Below, piece by piece: positions 5,214-7,982 of a stretch of 7,982 nucleotides of DNA (positions within the stretch are counted from its first letter, which is position 1; every line of letters begins with the position of its first letter). The notes under the pieces were generated by a model, which worked only from the letters and a program-made list of their open reading frames with translations, searched no databases and was not told the origin of the DNA. Where the stretch lies: the NCBI GenBank assembly GCA_021443625.1, contig JABUTP010000047.1, forward strand, positions 10,947-18,928. The letters are read 5' to 3'. Source of the stretch: Bacteroidales bacterium (GTDB taxonomy: Bacteria; Bacteroidota; Bacteroidia; Bacteroidales; UBA932). The position numbers and the translations under genes are program-made.

Positions 5214-7748
5214 TTATGCCAAAGTCAGTTTTGCAAATTTGAAAAGTAAAGTCTTTTTGCCTGCAGCGGGGAAGTCCACCACTACCTTTGCGTTGGAAAC
5301 ATCGTGGAAATCAATGCATTCAAGTACGGTGCCGCTGCCGAAATTCTGATGCCGAACCTTTGTCCCTACGGAAATGTCCGAAATTTTTACATGGTCTGCG
5401 GAATTTACCGGTGAACTGGGACTGGACTGCGAACCGGGCCTGGGGGTATAATTGGAGCCATAGGGGACCGACGAAGGTCGGGAGAGGGCGGAGCCGGGCC
5501 TTGCCGGTGCCTGCCGTTGTTGGGATGAATATGTCTTTGACCCATAAGGTGTGGAACTCTGCCTTTCGGCAGGTCTGCCCGCAGGTTGATGTGAAGCACG
5601 GTAACCGTCCTGTTGCGATCTCGAAGACACTCGGCTTTGCCAGGGATTTCCCCATCCTTCGTCCCGGTCAGAATCGGAATCCAACAGCCCCGCACGCGGC
5701 AGGATGCCGTCCAGCAATTCGGGGGAAATCTCCCTCAAAAACCGGCTGACGTTGTTGTTTTCGGTTTTGCCGTAGCGCATCCTCTTGTATGCAAAAGATA
5801 CCGAAACCCCTTTCATTGCGCGGGTGAGCGCAACGTAAAAGAGCCGCCGTTCCTCCTCTATTTCTCCCGCCAGATCCGCATCGTGCCCCGGGAAAATGTT
5901 CTCTTCCATCCCCGCGATATAGACGTAAGGGAATTCAAGACCCTTGGATGAGTGAACCGTCATCAGACTCACGGTGTTGTTGATGTCTCCGCCGTCCTTT
6001 TCACCTTCCTCCATCATTTCCATATTTGACAGAAGGGTGCAGTGGGCCAGATAATCCACCAGTGTCGTCTGGACGGGTGTTGCCGAAATCTCGCCCGTCT
6101 CGGCGTCATAACCGTTTATTTCGGCATCTCCCTCATCGGGATTCCGGCAATACTCGGCAACGTCCGTCAACAACTGGTCGATATTTGCCGCACGCTCCTT
6201 ATCTGTGGGGTCGGCGGAACTGCTGAAAAAAGCCATAAGCCCAACCCGTTCTTCAATCTGTCTTGCAATGATGTCCGCATCCGTGGCAGGAATGCCCGAC
6301 GTGAATCCGAGCATCATCTCCCTGAAGGACCTCAGAGCCTTAATGGCCCCGCTTTTGATGTCGGCCCCCATAAGGGAGTTGTCGTCCAGCGCGATGGCGT
6401 CCATAAGGGAGAGATTCCGACTGCCCGCAAGCACTTTCAGACGGTCGATGGTAGTGCCGCCGAGATTGCGCTTGGGAAGGTTGATTATGCGCAGGAACGC
6501 TTCGTTGTCCAGAGGGTTCACCGCCAGCCTGAAATAGGCAAGCATATCCTTCACCTCAGTCCTGTCGAAGAACGATGTGCCCGACAGAATGCGGTGCGGA
6601 ATCCGTTGGTTGATAAGCGCCTCCTCCAGCGCGCGGGATTGGGCATTCGTGCGGTAAAGGATTGCAAAATCCTTGTAGGCGGCCCCTTTGCGGCCTATCG
6701 TTTCTTTGATGGACGATGCAATGAGCAATGCCTCGCTCTGTTCGCTCGAGGCGCTTATCAAATGGACTCTGTCCCCCTTTTCACCCTGCGAAAAACACTC
6801 TTTATCTATGCGGCCGTGATTCTTCTGAATCACACTGTTGGCCGCCAGGACGATGTTCTGGGTGGAACGGTAGTTCTGTTCTAGCTTCAGAACCTTGGCT
6901 TCGGGCCAGTCCTTTTTGAACTTGAGGATATTCTCTATGCGCGCCCCGCGGAACGCGTAGATGCTCTGTGAGTCATCCCCAACCACGCAGATGTTGCGGT
7001 GGGGGAGGGCCAGCCGCTTTACAATGATGTACTGCGCATAGTTCGTATCCTGATACTCATCCACGCAAATCTGGTCAAAATGCGACGCAAGGTCTGCCGC
7101 CGCATCCGGGTGGTCGCGCAGCAATATGTTGGTATAGAGCAGGATGTCGTCAAAATCCATGGCAGAAGACTTCTTGCATTCCTCGGCATAACGGCTGTAA
7201 ACCTCGTGCAACCGGGGCATCCGCATCTCGCGGTCCTCGGTAAGTGTAATGGCATTTGAAGCATAAGCCGCCGGCGTCACCAGATTGTTCTTCGCCATAG
7301 AGATGCGGGATGCCACCACATTCAACTTATAGGTGCTCTCCTCCAGCTGCAGACTTTTAAGGACACCCTTCAGCACGCTCTTCGTATTGGCCGTGTCGTA
7401 TATCGTGAAATCGGACTTGAAACCCAGCAAGTCGGCATATTTCCGCAGAAAACTCGCAAACACCGAGTGGAAAGTTCCCATCCTGACGTATCTCGCCCGA
7501 TTGGGCCCTATCATAGTTGCAATGCGGCTCTTCATCTCGTTGGCAGCCTTCTTCGTGAAAGTCAGCGCCAGTATGCGGAATGGTGGTGTGCCGTGTTCTA
7601 TGAGATTCGCAATGCGCGAAGTGAGTACCCGCGTCTTTCCGCTGCCAGCTCCCGCCACAATGAGCATTGGGCCGCTCAGAGTCTCAACCGCCTCTCTCTG
7701 AACACTGTTAAGCCCCTCCAGAATATTATTCGAATTTCCGTTGTTCAT
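5214..7748 (-). CDS. uvrD: UvrD/PcrA-type superfamily 1 DNA helicase
   Basis: An ATP-driven 3'-to-5' DNA helicase of the UvrD/PcrA/Rep group, acting in excision repair, replication restart and removal of stalled complexes. The 844 residues carry the full motif set: Q motif LNSVQREAV (13-21), Walker A GAGSGKT (33-39, Lys38), motif Ia TFTKKAANEM (63-72), motif II VDEYQDT (Asp230-Glu231), motif III GDDSQSIYAFRG (257-268), motif IV QNYRST (291-296), motif V TVHSSKGLEF (597-606) and motif VI EEERRLFYVALTRA (631-644). Residues about 706-785 are a disordered Ser/Pro/Gln/Arg-rich linker. From about 786 to the end is a Tudor-like domain (VGTKVRHQNFGSGTVLE), as in PcrA, where it contacts RNA polymerase. 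ATG 7748 is chosen over an in-frame TTG at 7784, because the predicted promoter overlaps that extension. The gene stands alone on this strand. PcrA would be an equally good name. Confidence 0.95.
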   Translation of the reverse strand: MNNGNSNNILEGLNSVQREAVETLSGPMLIVAGAGSGKTRVLTSRIANLIEHGTPPFRILALTFTKKAANEMKSRIATMIGPNRARYVRMGTFHSVFASFLRKYADLLGFKSDFTIYDTANTKSVLKGVLKSLQLEESTYKLNVVASRISMAKNNLVTPAAYASNAITLTEDREMRMPRLHEVYSRYAEECKKSSAMDFDDILLYTNILLRDHPDAAADLASHFDQICVDEYQDTNYAQYIIVKRLALPHRNICVVGDDSQSIYAFRGARIENILKFKKDWPEAKVLKLEQNYRSTQNIVLAANSVIQKNHGRIDKECFSQGEKGDRVHLISASSEQSEALLIASSIKETIGRKGAAYKDFAILYRTNAQSRALEEALINQRIPHRILSGTSFFDRTEVKDMLAYFRLAVNPLDNEAFLRIINLPKRNLGGTTIDRLKVLAGSRNLSLMDAIALDDNSLMGADIKSGAIKALRSFREMMLGFTSGIPATDADIIARQIEERVGLMAFFSSSADPTDKERAANIDQLLTDVAEYCRNPDEGDAEINGYDAETGEISATPVQTTLVDYLAHCTLLSNMEMMEEGEKDGGDINNTVSLMTVHSSKGLEFPYVYIAGMEENIFPGHDADLAGEIEEERRLFYVALTRAMKGVSVSFAYKRMRYGKTENNNVSRFLREISPELLDGILPRAGLLDSDSDRDEGWGNPWQSRVSSRSQQDGYRASHQPAGRPAERQSSTPYGSKTYSSQQRQAPARPGSALSRPSSVPYGSNYTPRPGSQSSPSSPVNSADHVKISDISVGTKVRHQNFGSGTVLECIDFHDVSNAKVVVDFPAAGKKTLLFKFAKLTLA

Positions 7749-7754
7749 AGGGGT

Positions 7755-7785
7755 TAAAGATACTACTCCGAAACAGAAATGCAAA
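7755..7785 (-). promoter_or_regulatory. Candidate promoter for the helicase gene
   Basis: On the minus strand TTTG (7785-7782), a 19-base spacer and TATCTTTA (7762-7755) match the Bacteroidetes -33/-7 promoter, with one mismatch in the -7 box (final A for G). Transcription would begin near 7748-7751, at or just before the ATG at 7748, so the transcript may be leaderless or almost so. The match and spacing are seen directly; the start point is inferred. Confidence 0.5.
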
Positions 7786-7856
7786 AGGTTTTTGGAGGGA
7801 ATTATATCTGCCTACACCCCGCCGAATCCGACAAATCAGTGATTTTTAACCGAATG

Positions 7857-7887
7857 TTTGCTGGTATCACTTTTTTGCCTATATTTG
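7857..7887 (+). promoter_or_regulatory. Promoter for tRNA-Ser
   Basis: TTTG (7857-7860), a 19-base spacer and TATATTTG (7880-7887) fully match the Bacteroidetes primary sigma consensus TTTG / TAnnTTTG. Transcription would begin around 7892-7895, about 30 bases before the mature tRNA 5' end, leaving a short leader for RNase P to remove. A strong consensus promoter suits a stable RNA gene. Confidence 0.8.
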
Positions 7888-7924
7888 CACTCCCCAAAAG
7901 CAATTGAGTTTAGGGAACCGTACT

Positions 7925-7982
7925 GGAGAGATGGCTGAGTGGTCGATAGCGGCAGTCTTGAAAACTGTTGACCTGAAAGGGT
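7925..7982 (+). tRNA. tRNA-Ser(UGA), 3' end cut by window
   Basis: The first 58 bases of a serine tRNA. Acceptor 5' strand GGAGAGA (7925-7931) is followed by TG. The D arm runs GCT...AGC (7934-7950), with base 26 G at 7951. The anticodon stem is GCAGT/ACTGT (7952-7956 with 7964-7968), closing the 7-base loop CTTGAAA, whose anticodon is TGA (7959-7961), reading UCA and related serine codons. The bases after 7968 start the long variable arm typical of class II serine tRNAs. The T arm and the 3' acceptor strand lie beyond the window. It is expressed away from the helicase gene. Confidence 0.95.

Noticed and set aside
5120..5215. Hairpin region as a riboswitch or CRISPR-like repeat
   Set aside because: A single stem with a T-run downstream of the helicase is fully explained as a terminator; there is only one copy in the window and no recognisable aptamer.
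6042..6884. 280-residue plus-strand open frame opposite the helicase
   Set aside because: It lies over conserved helicase sequence on the other strand and has no independent support such as a promoter or motif.
4731..7748. YraN nuclease plus helicase as a paired defence or repair module
   Set aside because: The genes are convergent, separated by a terminator, and each is a common housekeeping family; nothing links them into one system.
7749..7784. TTG start extending the helicase by 12 residues
   Set aside because: The predicted promoter lies within this extension, and the Q motif follows the ATG at 7748 at the usual distance.

Overview
The window looks like a chromosomal housekeeping segment from a Bacteroidetes bacterium, probably Bacteroidales. 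The evidence is promoters of the TTTG / TAnnTTTG type, a lack of Shine-Dalgarno sequences, a DUF4988-type lipoprotein with an N-terminal coiled coil, a thymidylate kinase with the lid sequence I associate with that phylum, and a MauE/DoxX-like membrane protein. The moderately GC-rich coding sequence would suit an Alistipes-like (Rikenellaceae) genome, but I cannot prove the genus.

Layout: bases 1-653 hold the 5' part of folP (dihydropteroate synthase) on the minus strand, cut by the window start. A 103-bp AT-rich divergent spacer with a perfect 6+3+6 inverted repeat separates it from a tight plus-strand run of four genes (757-5093). These are a large lipoprotein with a glycosidase-like C-terminal barrel, a thymidylate kinase, a MauE/DoxX-like membrane protein with a thioredoxin-like extracytoplasmic part, and a YraN-family protein. 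Gaps of 2, -4 and 16 bases suggest one transcript. The run converges on a UvrD/PcrA-type helicase gene (5214-7748, minus strand). Between the two 3' ends lies a strong hairpin whose T-run lies on the helicase side. Upstream of the helicase, two back-to-back promoters drive the helicase leftwards and a tRNA-Ser(UGA) gene rightwards. The tRNA is cut by the window end.

Functionally the genes are a mixture: folate synthesis (folP), dTTP synthesis (thymidylate kinase), DNA repair (UvrD-like helicase, and YraN by family association), translation (tRNA-Ser), plus two envelope proteins of unknown exact role. I see no mobile element, CRISPR array, toxin-antitoxin pair or clear novel system. The points most worth a second look are the orphan glycosidase-like lipoprotein joined to a nucleotide kinase gene, the altered pterin-loop motif in FolP, a possibly leaderless helicase transcript, and a leader-like sequence with a tiny exported-protein-like ORF stranded in the convergent spacer.
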